DNA from: Melanocharis versteri
Lineage: Eukaryota; Chordata; Aves; Passeriformes; Melanocharitidae
DNA: 64,000 nucleotides
NCBI GenBank assembly: GCA_013397845.1
Contig: VZTG01009169.1
Span: 1-64,000 of the forward strand
Direction of reading: 5' to 3'
Below the pieces are notes generated by a model. It saw nothing but the letters and a program-made list of their open reading frames with translations. It was not told the DNA's origin and made no database searches. Numbering within the stretch: the first letter of the stretch is position 1; each line of letters opens with the position of its first letter. This document shows positions 38,501-50,811 of the stretch, in pieces. Both the position numbers and the translations under genes were made by a program.

Positions 38501-39380
38501 CTGGAATCCTGCAGAGATGACCAGTAGTTTCTCAGCCTGGAGCATTCCTAGTTTAGGAGTTCGCAGCAGCCATGGAAGTTCGGTGGGGAGCACGTGCTCC
38601 TGCCATCCTCAGCCTGAGCAGAGAGGGCATTCCAAGCTTTGCCAGCTACAAAGCCTGGCTCGGTGGGCACACACTGCTCCAGGGCTCCCTCAGGCACAGG
38701 GGGGCTGCAGAGAGCCCATCCCTGTCCCCCATTGCTCTTACGCTCTGACAGCAGCAAACACGGGCTCTAGCACTGGGCATGGGGTGGGGGCCATGCAGAG
38801 TGTCATAGAAACCCAGAATGTTTTGGGTTGGAAGGGACGTGGAAGATCATCTCATTCCAACCTCCATCACAGGCAGAGACACCAAAGCTGCATCCCTGGC
38901 CAGGCTCGCAGCATCCCATGTCCATAAAGCAAAGCACGTGCAGGCTCTAAAGTGCTGCCTTTGGAGACCCCACTGCAGCACGTGCTGTGACAGGAACAAC
39001 GGGATTTCCCCACTAAAGCAGTCACACCCAAGGTCCTGATGCAGGTGGAGATGCCCAGTCTCACCAGTAGCCCCTGCGGGTGAGCGGGCGGGAAGGTGTT
39101 GGAACACCATGGAGGAGAACACCCTCACCTGCTCTCGCTTCCTTCCCCAGGCTCCCTGGGCACGGCCGGCCGGGTGTGCAGCAAGGTGTCCCGCGGGACG
39201 GACGGCTGCGAGGTGATGTGCTGCGGGCGGGGGTACGACACCACGCGCGTCACCCGCGTCACCAAGTGTGAGTGCAAGTTCCACTGGTGCTGCGCTGTGC
39301 GCTGCAAGGAGTGCGAGGACACTGTGGATGTGCACACGTGTAAAGCACCCAAACGGGCTGAGTGGTTGGACCAGACCTGA
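35378..39380 (+). CDS. WNT2B: WNT2B, Wnt ligand (exons 2-5; first exon not visible)
   Basis: Secreted, lipid-modified glycoprotein that binds Frizzled/LRP receptors and activates Wnt signalling. Four exons join in phase (221, 278, 265 and 230 nt) to give 330 residues and a TGA. Adding the roughly 60-residue first exon known from vertebrate orthologues gives about the family's usual 391 residues. Visible features, numbered from the Y of YIGALGARV: an N-glycosylation sequon NCS at residue 56; the Wnt signature CKCHGVSGSC at 176-185, whose first Ser (182) is the expected Porcupine palmitoleoylation site; and the Cys-rich C-terminus with CECKFHWCC and the ending KRAEWLDQT. The choice of WNT2B over WNT2 rests on recalled similarity to human WNT2B through the whole length and on the neighbouring ST7L. 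No stop, frameshift or missing cysteine motif was seen. The signal peptide exon must lie upstream. Confidence 0.97.
37156..37433 (+). CDS. WNT2B: WNT2B coding exon 3
   Basis: The acceptor CCATGGCAG ends at 37155; the donor GTGAGT follows ATG at 37433. The exon completes Ser and encodes SREAAFVYAISSAGVVYAI through NLHNNRCGRM, including the conserved FDWGGCSDNI motif. The final Met is where I recall Thr in human WNT2B. The exon ends in phase 0. Confidence 0.97.
37842..38106 (+). CDS. WNT2B: WNT2B coding exon 4 (Wnt signature and acylation site)
   Basis: The acceptor CTTCCCACAG ends at 37841; the donor GTAAAA follows GCAG at 38106. The exon encodes AVKRFLKLECKCHGVSGSC, which carries the family signature and the acylated Ser, then continues to SPDYCVMDKSA. 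It leaves one base of a Gly codon that exon 5 completes. Confidence 0.97.
38802..38886 (-). mobile_element. CR1 LINE 3'-end fragment in WNT2B last intron
   Basis: TCATAGAAACCCAGAATG, TTTTGGGTTGGAAGGGACGT, CTCATTCCAACCTCCATCAC. Inverted relative to WNT2B. Confidence 0.9.
39151..39380 (+). CDS. WNT2B: WNT2B last coding exon
   Basis: The acceptor CTTCCTTCCCCAG ends at 39150. The exon encodes GSLGTAGRVCSK through CKAPKRAEWLDQT and stops with TGA at 39378-39380. It holds the cysteine-rich C-terminal finger that contacts Frizzled in known Wnt structures (family knowledge). Spacing and number of cysteines look complete by eye. Confidence 0.97.
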
Positions 39381-40575
39381 CCAGATAGCAGCACTGAGGG
39401 AAGAAGCCACTGCCACCCACCTTGCAATTTTTTTTAAACCCCTGTGCCCTGAGGGCCACAACGTTCTGGGAGCTGTAGTTCAACTGCATGGCTTTTATTT
39501 AATTAATTCTGCAAAGCACTAAGGAAAGGACTACAGTTCCCAGGAGGTACTGTGGGCCCTTCGATTTGCTCAGCAAAACTAATCCCCGACCTAGGAGGAG
39601 GCTGCAATCCCTGCTTAAACTGTGAACCTGCAGAGGTTCTCTTCGCAAAGGGATGGTGCAACCAGTACAGACTCAGAGGACCGACTGTCGGGACGTGATG
39701 GCTGAGGAATCCTGCACCTCCCCAGAGAATCTACATTACAGTAAAGCTTCACCAGCAAAAAACACTAGTTCAGAATAATCCACTCTTGCAAAAGCATTCT
39801 TGCTTTTCCTTTTTTGCAAGGCCAGAGGAAGGGTGTTGTGAGTCCGTAGGACAGTTCCATGGTACCTGTGTTTCTCTCGAGCAGACCTGGCACATCACTA
39901 ACACCACTGAGCAAGAGTCACTTCTGCACGAGGCTTGTCGCTGTGTCCCCAGCACAGGGAACAAGGGGAGCTGTAACTTAGAACTGTAACCTGAAGGACT
40001 GCACAGAGACAAAGGCCACCTCTAGATGCTGGTGGACACACAGGGCTTGAGAGAGCAAATGAAACCTGTGAACTTACTGGTAGGTTCTGAAGTCAATGAT
40101 ACAACAGCATCTCTGTACAACTCCCGTGTATGTTGTGTGTACTGCTTATTATTTTAAGTCAAAATTCATTATAAACCTGTATCAGAAAATCACGTCCTTT
40201 GCTTTCTGAATTCCTACACACTCAGTTGGGCACTTCCCCAGAACAGGAACCAGCCTGCAGCATTTCTCTTCCCCGCTCTCTGCAGCTCCTGCTGTCCCAA
40301 AGCTTCCCACAGAGTTGAGCATCCAAAGCCCCAAGGGAATCCTTCCTCAGCAGCATCACACTTCAGGACATGTGGATGTCCCATCCCCAAAAGTGTTCAG
40401 GGCCAGGTTGGACAGGGCTTGGACTAGCCTGGTCTAGTGGACAGTATCCCTGCCCATGGCAACGGGTGGAACAAGATCAGCTTTAAAGTCCTTTACCATC
40501 CAAACCATTCCATGGTTCTATGGCACTGGGTTGAGCAGGAGATGCTAGATAAACTTCCAAATCTTTCCCATTAAA
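39381..40575 (+). other. WNT2B: Probable WNT2B 3' UTR (end uncertain)
   Basis: Non-coding sequence after the stop codon, with no ORF of interest. No canonical AATAAA occurs on the + strand until 41359-41364; ATTAAA occurs at 40570-40575 and is used here as a provisional end. A CR1 fragment (about 40383-40523) would lie inside this UTR. Confidence 0.4.
40383..40523 (+). mobile_element. CR1 LINE 3'-end fragment in or after WNT2B 3' UTR
   Basis: CAGGGCCAGGTTGGACAGGG, CCTGCCCATGGCAACGGG, ending CCATTCCATGGTTCTATG. Confidence 0.9.
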
Positions 40576-42965
40576 AACCCCCCACACTCAAAACATAATC
40601 AACTAAAATTGAAGCTGATGAGAGGAGGGGCAGGCAGCTGCAGAGCTGCTGGTAGGTAAGTTACAGGGATCCACTCCTCATCTCTACAAATTTCTTCTTT
40701 TCTCCACCAATTTGAGGAAGCAGACATTAGAAAAATGCTTTTTTTAGTGTACAGATATTTTATAGAGTCTGGTCAAAAGGTCCCAGTCCACCCAAACAAA
40801 TGTAGTGTATAACAGTTGAACCTGGAAACTAAACTGACCCAGGTGAAAAAGAAAAATTATCTTAATCATTACAATTCCTGAGGCTGAGGGTGCTCCTGCA
40901 CTTCCCCCACCAGAGCTAGGCTGCACATTGCCCCAGGCAGGCCGTGCCTCCTCCCTGAGCCAGGAAAAATGGGGTTCATGTTCCTAATACTGCTCACCAT
41001 CGTGCTGATGGGCAAGTAAGAACATTTCACACAGAGGAAGTTTTCATGGAAGTTCCAAACTTGTAACAATAAGAAAGGCCAAATCAACAGGGGCATTCAC
41101 CTGCAAATACTTTTTGCTGGGATCTGCTTTATTGCTGCCAGAGGGCATGTCAGAGGTCTCTGAGGAGCTGGGGTTTTCTGGAAGCAGCAAGATCTGTGGG
41201 CAGGAGGGAGCTGAGCAGGCTACAAGAGCAAAGTCTAAAGGAAGGTCAAAGGAGCAGGATGGGATTAAGGCAAAGAAGATTATTCTGGTCCTAAACCACC
41301 CACCGGCTACTGCACCAAGAGCATCTCCAAACAGGGATTTTACTCAATGGCCCTAGGAAATAAAGAGTTTAAGTGGGGAGAGAAAACCACTTTGAAACCA
41401 GCTTTGATGGGGGAACTGCTCAAAGAATTAAAAGAGCCTGCCATGGGCTGGATTAAACACCTTCCTCCCTGCCAAACCCCTGAGAGTGCTCATGCAGAAA
41501 AAGGACCTTCAGCAGAGCTGCTGCAAAGCCACAGCCAAGCCAAAAGCTGACATTTTAATGGAGCTCTTAAGAGAATTACAGGAATCCCACCTTCCCACTG
41601 CCTAACCTGTTTCTTACAGAATGAAACCAATTCCCTGACAGCACAAGAGGGTTGGGCAGCACCTTGCCTGCTCTTGCATTGGAGCTGGTGTTTACCCAGG
41701 AGACTTCTGGTCTCCCCCCAGGCCTTTCCAAGACCCTGTGAATTTCAGGGAGAGACAATTTTCCCATCCTGGCTGTACCGAGGAATGCTGGCAGGTGAGC
41801 GGGAGGTCTGAGGCAGGCCAAAGGCATCCCCAGCCAGAGCAGATCCGTCAGCACAGCCTAATCGACTGGGAAGAGCCTCTCATTTATCTTCATTACTGCT
41901 CCACCTACTATCAATTTACAACAGACTTGAAAAAAATGCTGCCCCCTCAGCCATCAATCCAAGCCTCCCTCCCAGAGCAGGACACACTCCCTGGGCTGGG
42001 AGGGACCAAGTGCCTGAGGACCCAGGGTCAGCCGTCAACAAACACTTCTTCTGCAGAGGACCCCCAGGAGGTGTCTGTAGGAGATCTGTGGGCCCACCTG
42101 ATGAATGACACCTTAATCAATGGCTGCTGCCAGAATATATCCTCCCCTTGAATGCAGATGCTCATATTTTAAAACAAAGAGGGAAACTCCTGAGGACAAG
42201 TTGTCTTGGGTTTATTGGCTTCCCCCCCTTCCAGTTTCATCACTGAGATGCTGAAATTGGATGCCTCTAGTGCTTTGTAGAGTAACCACAGCTAAGACAG
42301 GAACTCTCCCTAGCCCTGCTAGGTCCACCTGTGCAGCTGCATTCCTCTGTCACAGCAGTAAATAAGAGGAGTGAAAATACTTGGAATCAAGTGCAAGTGC
42401 TACAGAAGCACCTGGAGAAGCAGTCATGGAGACAGCCCATCGAGCTCAAGTCCACCTGACAGAAGAGGTGACAGTTTCTTCTGCAAAGGACTATGCAAGG
42501 CTACACTCATTTATTAACAAGCAATTTGCAAAAAACCACAGAATTGGAATAGAAATACACTGGTCAGCCAGAGCAAACTTCCAGTGCTTGTGCAAGACAA
42601 GGTCCCACTGTGGGCTGAAGGAAATTCAGACTGGTCAGTGCCTTCCTGCAGATGAGCCCCACAGAAGCTCCCCTCACCACACTCATCCTTGGCAAGCAGC
42701 TCTTTCCCATCTTGAAACATTTCTGAAGGCTGTGGTCTCATCAGGGAACTCAGTCCCTCTCACAAGCCCCTCTTAAGTAATCTGCCTAAAACGTGCAGAG
42801 AGCCTTTTATGCAAGTTCATCTTCTAATTATCCTCCAGTCAAAAGTATGTCTGCACTCAAGGACAAGGGGCAAATTCCTTAATGAGCTTCTGAATATATT
42901 ACCTTCTCTGAAGCAGCTGGACAGGACACGTAGGAGGAGGCAGAAGGCACTGGAAACATGAAATC

Positions 42966-43048
42966 ATGTGCAGGGCCAGGAATTGGACTTGATATCCAAA
43001 TGTTCCTTATGAGTCCCTTCCACAGTCCAGGAGATTCTATGATTCTGA
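42966..43048 (+). mobile_element. CR1 LINE 3'-end fragment
   Basis: GCAGGGCCAGGAATTGGACT, TGAGTCCCTTCCACAG, ending GATTCTATGATTCTG. Confidence 0.85.
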
Positions 43049-44199
43049 TTTTCTCTACATGGGTGAGAATAGGCCTTAGCCCAGGTGACACCACCATTTT
43101 TTGGGATGGAGGTAATGGCAAGATCCGTCAGTTCTTGAGCTCAGCAATGCGGGTGAATACATTGCCAAGCTGCATCCCAATCCCAATACCCCCTTGTCTC
43201 CCTGAGGGCCTTTTCTGTTCTCCGTTGGTTCATAAAGGCACAGAAGGCTTTGCTCAGGTACCTGTGATCAGTGTAATCCATGGGGGAATCACCTGCTGTA
43301 ACAGGCCCAGCTCACAGGGACAGATTTATTGTGGCATTTGGAGTAACATTTGCACAGCCTGTCAAGATCTTTGTGCAAGCTTTTACATCCCATATTCCTG
43401 AAGCCGAGTCACGGAGGGCTGCTCCAGCTAGCAGCAGGGGGGTCACTGCTCTGCAATCACAGCCGGTGAGTCAAGGCAGGAGAATGCAATAGTCACATAC
43501 TGTGTCACTCTGTTTTATAACTGATGAAAACCCACAGCCAAATTAGCGAAGAAATCAAGAGGTTGTTAAGAGAAGGGTCCAACCGATGAGGCTGCACTGT
43601 GATTGCACAATGCAATGCATCCAGAGTAAAAGGAAAACGTTGGCCAGAAGTAACTGAAGGGGGAAGATCCCAATGGAGGAACACACTCATTGTGGTGGAT
43701 GCACCCGTACTGATGCCGTAAGTGTGGGTGTGTTATCTCGCTCTCCCCAATGACCAGAGTCACTGAAGATCCCACCAAAGAGCACAGAACAGCAGTCGAG
43801 GCTGGAAATGAGGAAAATTCCAAGTACATGAGCAGCATCCCTGATCACAGTCTTGTTCCTCCAGTGTAAGGGCTGGGGCGTGCAGAGCACACCCCGCCAA
43901 GGAGGCTCCAGACAGGGAGGAGGCAGCCAGGAGACAGAGCTGGACACTGAAGCTGCTTGTACTCTTTATCCACCTTTATTGTAAGATGGGTGAATTCAGA
44001 GCACAGGAGAGTGAACACAGAAGCCCACTGTGATTGCTACTATCATCCTGACTGATCTGTAGAGATTTTTGACCCAAAAGCAGGTGACAACAGCTCATAC
44101 GTCACCTCTGCAACCATCCTAATTAAATGCAGGAGACAGACAAGAGGAGTCCGTCCCTTTTAACAGCAAAACAGGGCAAGCTGGGCACTGCTCAGAAGC

Positions 44200-44452
44200 T
44201 GGTAGAGTATGAATGCTGGAGAGGAGGTTTAGACTGGATATCTGGAAAAGGTTCTCCCCCAGAGGGTGCTGGGGCACTGAACAGGCTCCCAAGGGAATGG
44301 TCACGGCCCCGAGGCTGCCAGAACTCCAGGAGCGTTTGGACAACGCTCTTCAGGCACAGGGTGGGATCGTTGGGGTGTCTGTGCAGGGCCAGGAGTTGGA
44401 CTGGATCTTTGCAGGTCCCTTCAGCTTAGGGTATTCTGTGATTCCACGAACC
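44200..44452 (+). mobile_element. CR1 LINE 3' fragment
   Basis: GGAGGTTTAGACTGGATATC, GGGGCACTGAACAGGCTCCC, AGGAGCGTTTGGACAACGC, GGCCAGGAGTTGGACTGGAT, ending TATTCTGTGATTCC. It is the same subtype as the copy before WNT2B exon 2. Confidence 0.9.
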
Positions 44453-44830
44453 CCATGTGCCCTCTGCAGAGAGCACAGCACAGTTCCCGTGTGCTCCCCA
44501 CCTGCACAGCTGGGCCCATTCGGACCCCTCAGCGCAGCCTCGCTGCCTCCACCACACACCCCATACACCAGTGTCTGGGAGGTGCTGCTCCCCTCACGGT
44601 CTCATCTCTGAGCAGGGGGAAGGGCAATATTAATTTATGGCTGGCCGAGCCCCATACATCCATCTCCTTTCCCTAAGGGAGTCTGCTCTCATATTTAACC
44701 TCTTCATTCTGCTGGCACTGGAGGTGAATGATGCAGCTTGTGGAGAGGTGCAGGCACTTCCCTCTCCCCCTCCTCCTGGAATCTTCCTCTCACTTGTGGT
44801 CCTTGGGATTCACCCAACGTTTCTAAGGAG

Positions 44831-44848
44831 AAAAAAAAAAAAAAAAAA
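44831..44848. repeat. A18 homopolymer
   Basis: Eighteen consecutive A bases. Could be a retrotransposed tail, but no source element is recognised before it. Confidence 0.9.
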
Positions 44849-46354
44849 GGACCTCTAGACAAGTATGCATTTAATAAGCAGTGAGACAAATAAGCTCCAG
44901 TTATCCCAGCAGAATTACAACACCAGAGAACAATTTTCTGCATTCCTCTGAAGGCCTGAAGGAACCCAATTGCCTGCTCTCAGCCTAAATAGGTACCAGA
45001 CACCAAGTGCTCCATAAGCAAACAGAGCCCCCAAAGTGCAAAAATGAAATAAGTAAAAAGCTTCACATTACATATAAACCAGCCGTTTGCACCTTGTTAT
45101 TAATGGTCTCAACCATGACCTTTACACCCTGCCTTGCTTAGAGTCATGGATCTATGAGGCTTGGCACCCTCACAACAATTCCAGGATGAGGAGCAGGGAA
45201 TAAACATGCCTGGCCAGCGCTGGAGAGATGCAGAAAGGGAACTGGCCTGTGACAAATTGGGATGGAGAACCACCCCAGGGCTATCTCCATATGAATCTGT
45301 CTCCATGACCTCAGTGACCAAGGTGTCTGACAGCATGACAAGTCCTTTTGCCACATACATACATGCATAAAAGCTACTAAAAGGCATCTATTCCAAATTT
45401 CAAAAATGAAGGGCTCCGAGCATGGTAAATATCTGCCAGAGATTATTCCCCAGAATTCTGATGTGATTTATAGCCCACATGAAGTAGGGTTGCAATTGAA
45501 AGGCCTTGTTACCCTGAAATATTTATTAGTCTAAACTGCCTCACCCCTGCTGTAAGAGTTTTATTATTCTAACAGTGCCAATAGCCAGTGGAAAGTTTTG
45601 CTCTAGTACCCACTGTACCATCATGGTACACTATACCGAAATGTTCCTACTTCTGTAGCTACATGAAATCAAATAGCCAATAGCATGTAAGCATCAACTT
45701 CCAAGCACTTCAAGTCAGACAACACCAGGAAGCTGTTTCAGTAATGCGTTAAATCACATTTGTGTCATCTCTCCAGATGCACATGCAATCAACTCCTGAT
45801 TCACAAAGATCTTTAGGCGCTGTTCATTAAAATCAGTGGTAAGACAGGGCAAATTCACACAAGAATTCAGTTGCTTAATTGCTTCGCAAACAATAGTTCT
45901 ACTGCGATAATGCTTCCCCCTTTCCCACCCTTCCTGTCCTTTTTGGAAAATACTCCTGGAGAAGTCAGAGGTTGGCAGGAAGAAATGCAGCTACATTCTC
46001 TTCCTGGACATCTGGATCAAGAACGAACCTGTTGTGACACGGTGAGACACTGCAAACACCCAAAACTACGCAACAAACCAAACCCATCCCAAACTCAAAC
46101 CCTGCCTAAATGATCAAAGAGCCTATAATTACCCTATTTTACAAATACACATATTAGATTCAGGTATAGAAATAAATGCTGATCTTCAAGATTTGACTTT
46201 CACTGGCTACTCTGAATGAACTGAAAATTTGAGGAGTCTGTTAATGCCTCAGAAAGCCTTGTGGAAAAGCTATTGCCATCCCAATGCCTGTAAAGTCACC
46301 ACAGTTCTTGTTTCAAGAAAGTTACATCGATATTTATCTTGTCCTAATTGTAAT

Positions 46355-46409
46355 TTTATATATATATATATATATAAAAATATATATGTGTATATACACA
46401 CACACACAA
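46355..46409. repeat. TA/CA microsatellite
   Basis: A compound simple repeat: a TA run, a short A run, TATATATGTGTATATA, then a CA run. Confidence 0.95.
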
Positions 46410-47284
46410 CATAATTGATACGGTATTACTAAGGTATGGGTCAGGTGTAAGTCCCTGCTCCTAAATGGCAAAGGAACAATTCCCAAAAGCATGGACAATC
46501 CTGCTGGAAAATCATAGAGAGCACTCCTCCCTCAAGAATTGCTGGCACTTCCAGAGACAGGAAGATTTTCATTACACAGCCTGCTGCCAGCTCTCCTTTC
46601 AGAACAAGCCCATCCCCTTTCTGTTACTGTTCTGTCAGGGGAGGACAGTGAGAGAAAGCAGCTCTTGGGATGATACATGGGAGCCAGAGCTTCATTTATA
46701 ACCCCACACAACTGCTGGAAAAGGTTCAGCTTTAAAAAGCATTAGGCTGGTTACCTTATGGGCCCCTGCAGACCAAGAAGTGAAAGCACATGAACACAAC
46801 AGGCCTATTAATCACCACAGTGATTCCAAAGTGAGAAACAGCCCCAATGACCAACTGGAAAGAAAGTTGAGAAAATTACATTCTAGTAGTTAGGTAACTT
46901 TAATACACTGCTGGTGTATTTTTGTAGGGCTTCCCTTTTGATTCCTTGATGAATTCAAATATTTAACCTGGATTTAAGTCCAGGTTAAGTCCAACAAAAA
47001 TATACAGTGGAGAGCAAACCACGGCATTTCTACCAAAACAAGTGTGTTTCCCTTCAGAGTTACAAATAAACTACACTGACATGAGATGCAGAGGTGAGTT
47101 TCTGCTTCATAGAACTTGGTTTACAAGGTAAAGAAGGATTTGAAAATAAGGAAAAAGAAAAATAATTTGTTCTTGATCTTCTGTGTAAGGAGGTAATTTA
47201 AGTCAATTCAAATGACTTGTAATTGACTGACTTAGGGATTGTTTCAGAAAATACAGTACGCTACAGCAAGCTTCTTCCATGCAG

Positions 47285-47394
47285 GATTCAGAAACTGGAT
47301 TAATTTACACCACCTCTGGAAGAAGCCATCAATGTCACGAACATTCACAAAGATAGTGGAGATCAAACATGTAAAATCTCCCCAGTTCTTAGAG
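47285..47394 (+). other. Exon-like segment between WNT2B and ST7L
   Basis: Strong acceptor GCTTCTTCCATGCAG and strong donor GAG|GTAAGTG enclose 110 nt. One frame is open throughout: FRNWINLHHLWKK, PSMSRTFTKIVEIK, HVKSPQFLE. The other two frames contain stops. It could be an exon of a non-coding or antisense RNA running against ST7L. No protein family is recognised. Confidence 0.25.
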
Positions 47395-48948
47395 GTAAGT
47401 GTATATGTTTATCTGCAAGAAGTAAGATGATGGGTTTTCATGTACCCAGAATTAGCATTTATCCACAAGCCTGTGCTACTTTTACCACTTCCCCTTCTAA
47501 GAAGCCTGGGCTGACATGACTCTGCTTCCCCAATGCCAAGCAGCAGACCTGCATGACAAAGACTTTTGCTCTAGAAGTGGAAGTCACACCAATTACCTCA
47601 AACCACGTGGCTGCCACAGCCATCTTTTCACCTCTGCAGCAAACAAACCCTCATGGCTGGTTTGTACATGAAGTAAATCCTTGGAAGAGTTTTCCACATC
47701 TCCATTCTCTTCAAGTCTTCATATCAACAGCGACACTACTTTGGACTAACCCTTAAAAGTTCAGGTCTCCCAACAGACTACCATGCAGATATCACAACAC
47801 TTTGGGCAGTGTCAGAAGCCATTCTGTCTCACAAAATGCTTTGTCTTGAAGAATAAAAGATGCACAATTACATCTAAAGAAGTAACATGAAATAGAGGAG
47901 TTTACCATCTCCTCAAGTAATGCAAGCTCATAAGACAGAGAAGAAACAAATCTTTGTTTGCACATTATAATCTATATTAAACAGACACTTAAGGAGTCAA
48001 CAAATTCAATGTGTTAGGTAGCAACCTTTTAATAAAGAAAGCAGAACCATACTTCGCTGTTAACAAATATTTTGAAAAAGGCTTATAAAATTTTAAATCT
48101 AAGCCAAGTATCTGGTGCATCTGCAGCTGAGAAGGAAGTATCAATACTCCAAACACCTGCTCAGTTTGTGTATTCTCCTTTCTTACAGAGGAAGTATGAG
48201 CTTCCAGTTGTCCAAGTGATTTAGAGAGCAATAAACTATTGCTCAACAAGAACTATTTTCTTAGATGATTACAGATTAAGGCCAAAGAAGAAATTCACAT
48301 GTTAAGCACCATGAACATGGAAGCCTGTCAAGGATATCAGTTTGAAGAGCCCACATTTCTTCCTTGGCCCCCACAACTGGGGGGGTCAGCCAACCACCAA
48401 GTGAGGCTCATGAGAATAAAATCAAACTGTCACGGAAAATACACTCCAGTCACACTAGAATTAGTTTATGCCAGGGGCTGGACAGCAGCAGGTCCTCAGT
48501 GTGTTCCATAGTGAAGCTCAAGGGTGAGAGAAGAGTCTCAAAGCACTGGAAGAAACAACACAATAAATCAGCTCAGTTTCCAAACCAACTTTCTTCTGCA
48601 GACTCAAGGTATGAACAAAAACCACTCCGTGTCTTTCCCTCAAGGCAACAGAACGCCAATCCCTTCACTGCTGATGCCATGCAATGGGCTTGTTGTAAAC
48701 ATTAGGTATTAATGAAGACACACAGAAGAAGAAAAACCCTCTGGAAGCCCCAGTTCCAGCCTTGTCCACTCACCCCTGGTGCAGTCCATTCAGCTGGAGG
48801 CCAGAACACTGGGAGCACTCACTGGCCACAGCACCCGCAGCACCTGGGCAAAAGCACAAGGGTTAGGATGGCATTCCTCTACACGACAACTCTGCCAGCT
48901 GCTCAGCACTATGCCTGAACAGACAGGGAGAGGACAGTGGATCTCCAG

Positions 48949-49010
48949 AGAATCACAGAACAGTTTAGGCTGAAAGGGACCTTAAAGATCACCTCGTTTT
49001 TTCAATATTC
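48949..49010 (-). mobile_element. CR1 LINE 3'-end fragment
   Basis: GAGAATCACAGAACAGTTTA, GGCTGAAAGGGACCTTAAAG, then a degraded remainder. Confidence 0.8.
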
Positions 49011-50103
49011 AGGCATAGATTATTTACAGGTCACCAACTCAAACTGAACAGCCCATCCACCAAGACCAGCCTGTGCTTCCAGACAGGATCCATATTCTAG
49101 ATGCCATCTAAACAGTTCCAGAAGTAAGATTAGGCTAAAACAAATCATGCAAACTCCCCTGCACCTTCTCAACCCATCCCTCAAATATTCCGCTGGCACT
49201 TGGGTTATCCTTGTGCAAACCCTCATTTCATGAGTTAGCAACAACAGGACTCATTTACTTTGAAGGTTTAACTTTGGCCCTCCTGGCTTCTATCATAACC
49301 TCAAATATTACATTAAAAAGGCTTTTAAAACATAACATTCACAGCAGTGTAGGAGCTTTTCCTTGCAGTGGGCTTCTTCCCTGCCTGTTTGCATGTGGCA
49401 CCTTCACATTAAGTGCATGAGTTAAGATGTAGATTAGCAAGGCAAGAAACCTTTGCCCTTGGCATCGACACTCAGCTCTGACAGGAAACTTCAGGCTTTT
49501 TTTTCCTACCAAGTGTAGAACCACTCATTACACATTGGCAGGGAAGTGCACATCTCCAAACTATACACATTTTCTCTTAGATAAGCAAAAGACTCAAGTG
49601 TTTATAAATATGAAAAGTTCAGCAGCTGGCTAAAAAGTTAATTCCCCAGTCTCACTTAATGAGCTTTGGGGAAAGTGGTAGGGGGATTTGTTCTGAAAGT
49701 AAAGCAGAGTGTCACACAAAGCAGGACTTGCCAGACGTGGCTCTGCTTTGCCCTATTTTCTGTCCCTAAATGTCTGCCACGGACAAAATGGCAAGAGTCC
49801 TCCAACAGGGAGCTAAGGAACAGCCAAAATGAGAAATGTTTTCTCCTAATCTTGCAATCATAAAAATTAGCCAATTTTTAATTTAAGTCCCATGACTTCT
49901 TTTTTTGTTGTGAAAATATCAAGCAATCCACATAAAACCACTTTGGAACAGGGACTGTCTTAGGATGTTGTCCAATTCCCTGAAAAAGAAAGTTGTTTTC
50001 AGTAGGATACAGCAGGAACATTGCTGCACTATTTTTTCAGTACTTTAATAATAATTTATACTGGTTATTCCAGTAACATAAGGTTCAGATGTGAAAAATG
50101 GGA

Positions 50104-50286
50104 TTGATCTGCTTGGAATTGTCCAGAGAAGCTGTGGCTGCCCCATCCCTGGAAATGCCCAAGGCCAGGTTGGACAGGGCTTGGAGCAACCTGGGATAGT
50201 GGAAGGTGTCCCTGCCCATGGCAGGAGGTGGAACGGGATGAGCCTTAAGGTCCCTTCCCACCCAAACCATTCCATGATTCTATGAA
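50104..50286 (+). mobile_element. CR1 LINE 3'-end fragment
   Basis: CAGAGAAGCTGTGGCTGCCC, GGTTGGACAGGGCTTGGAGC, TGTCCCTGCCCATGGCAGG, ending CCATTCCATGATTCTATG. Well preserved. Confidence 0.92.
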
Positions 50287-50811
50287 AGTATGTTCAGTGT
50301 TTTCAGGAACTTCTGACATCTGTTTACAGTGCCTGCTGTCACTCTGCACCACTGGTGCTCCTGCAGACTTCTTGGTGTCTTTGTATTACAGAAAGAATTG
50401 TGTAACCTCACTTCTGCAAGATGATACGCATCTACCCAGTTCTCCACCTATGTAATTATTAAAAAATAAAAATTCATACTGAATGAAAAAACAGTCAGAC
50501 CCTTTTGCCTGCTATTTTGACAAAGGTGTTTTATCTAGCAGTGTTTTTCAGCTCGTTCAGTGAGCTGTTCAGACTATCATAATTTGCGTACCTTCCTCCC
50601 TTCTGTCACTTACTGTGAAGGATCTAAACAGCAACTACTTGAGAAACAGAGCTGTCTGATGATCAAGAACAGCGTGATTCTCCAAGAGATCAAAAATCTG
50701 GATGAAACAAACAGCGAGGCCCAGGGAGCACCTGCGCTGGTACTGCAGCTCCTGTGTATCCTCTCCCACTGCCTGCTCCACTGTCCTTACCAGCACCAAC
50801 TCATACAGTGA

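Noticed and set aside
40866..41096. - strand frame ending in EVQEHPQPQEL, considered as an ST7L C-terminus
   Set aside because: Resemblance limited to P/Q-rich residues, no suitable acceptor in the right phase, and 13 kb from the last sure exon.
45614..45628. Inverted repeat GTACCAT-C-ATGGTAC
   Set aside because: Arms of 7 with a one-base spacer cannot form a hairpin; chance is likely.
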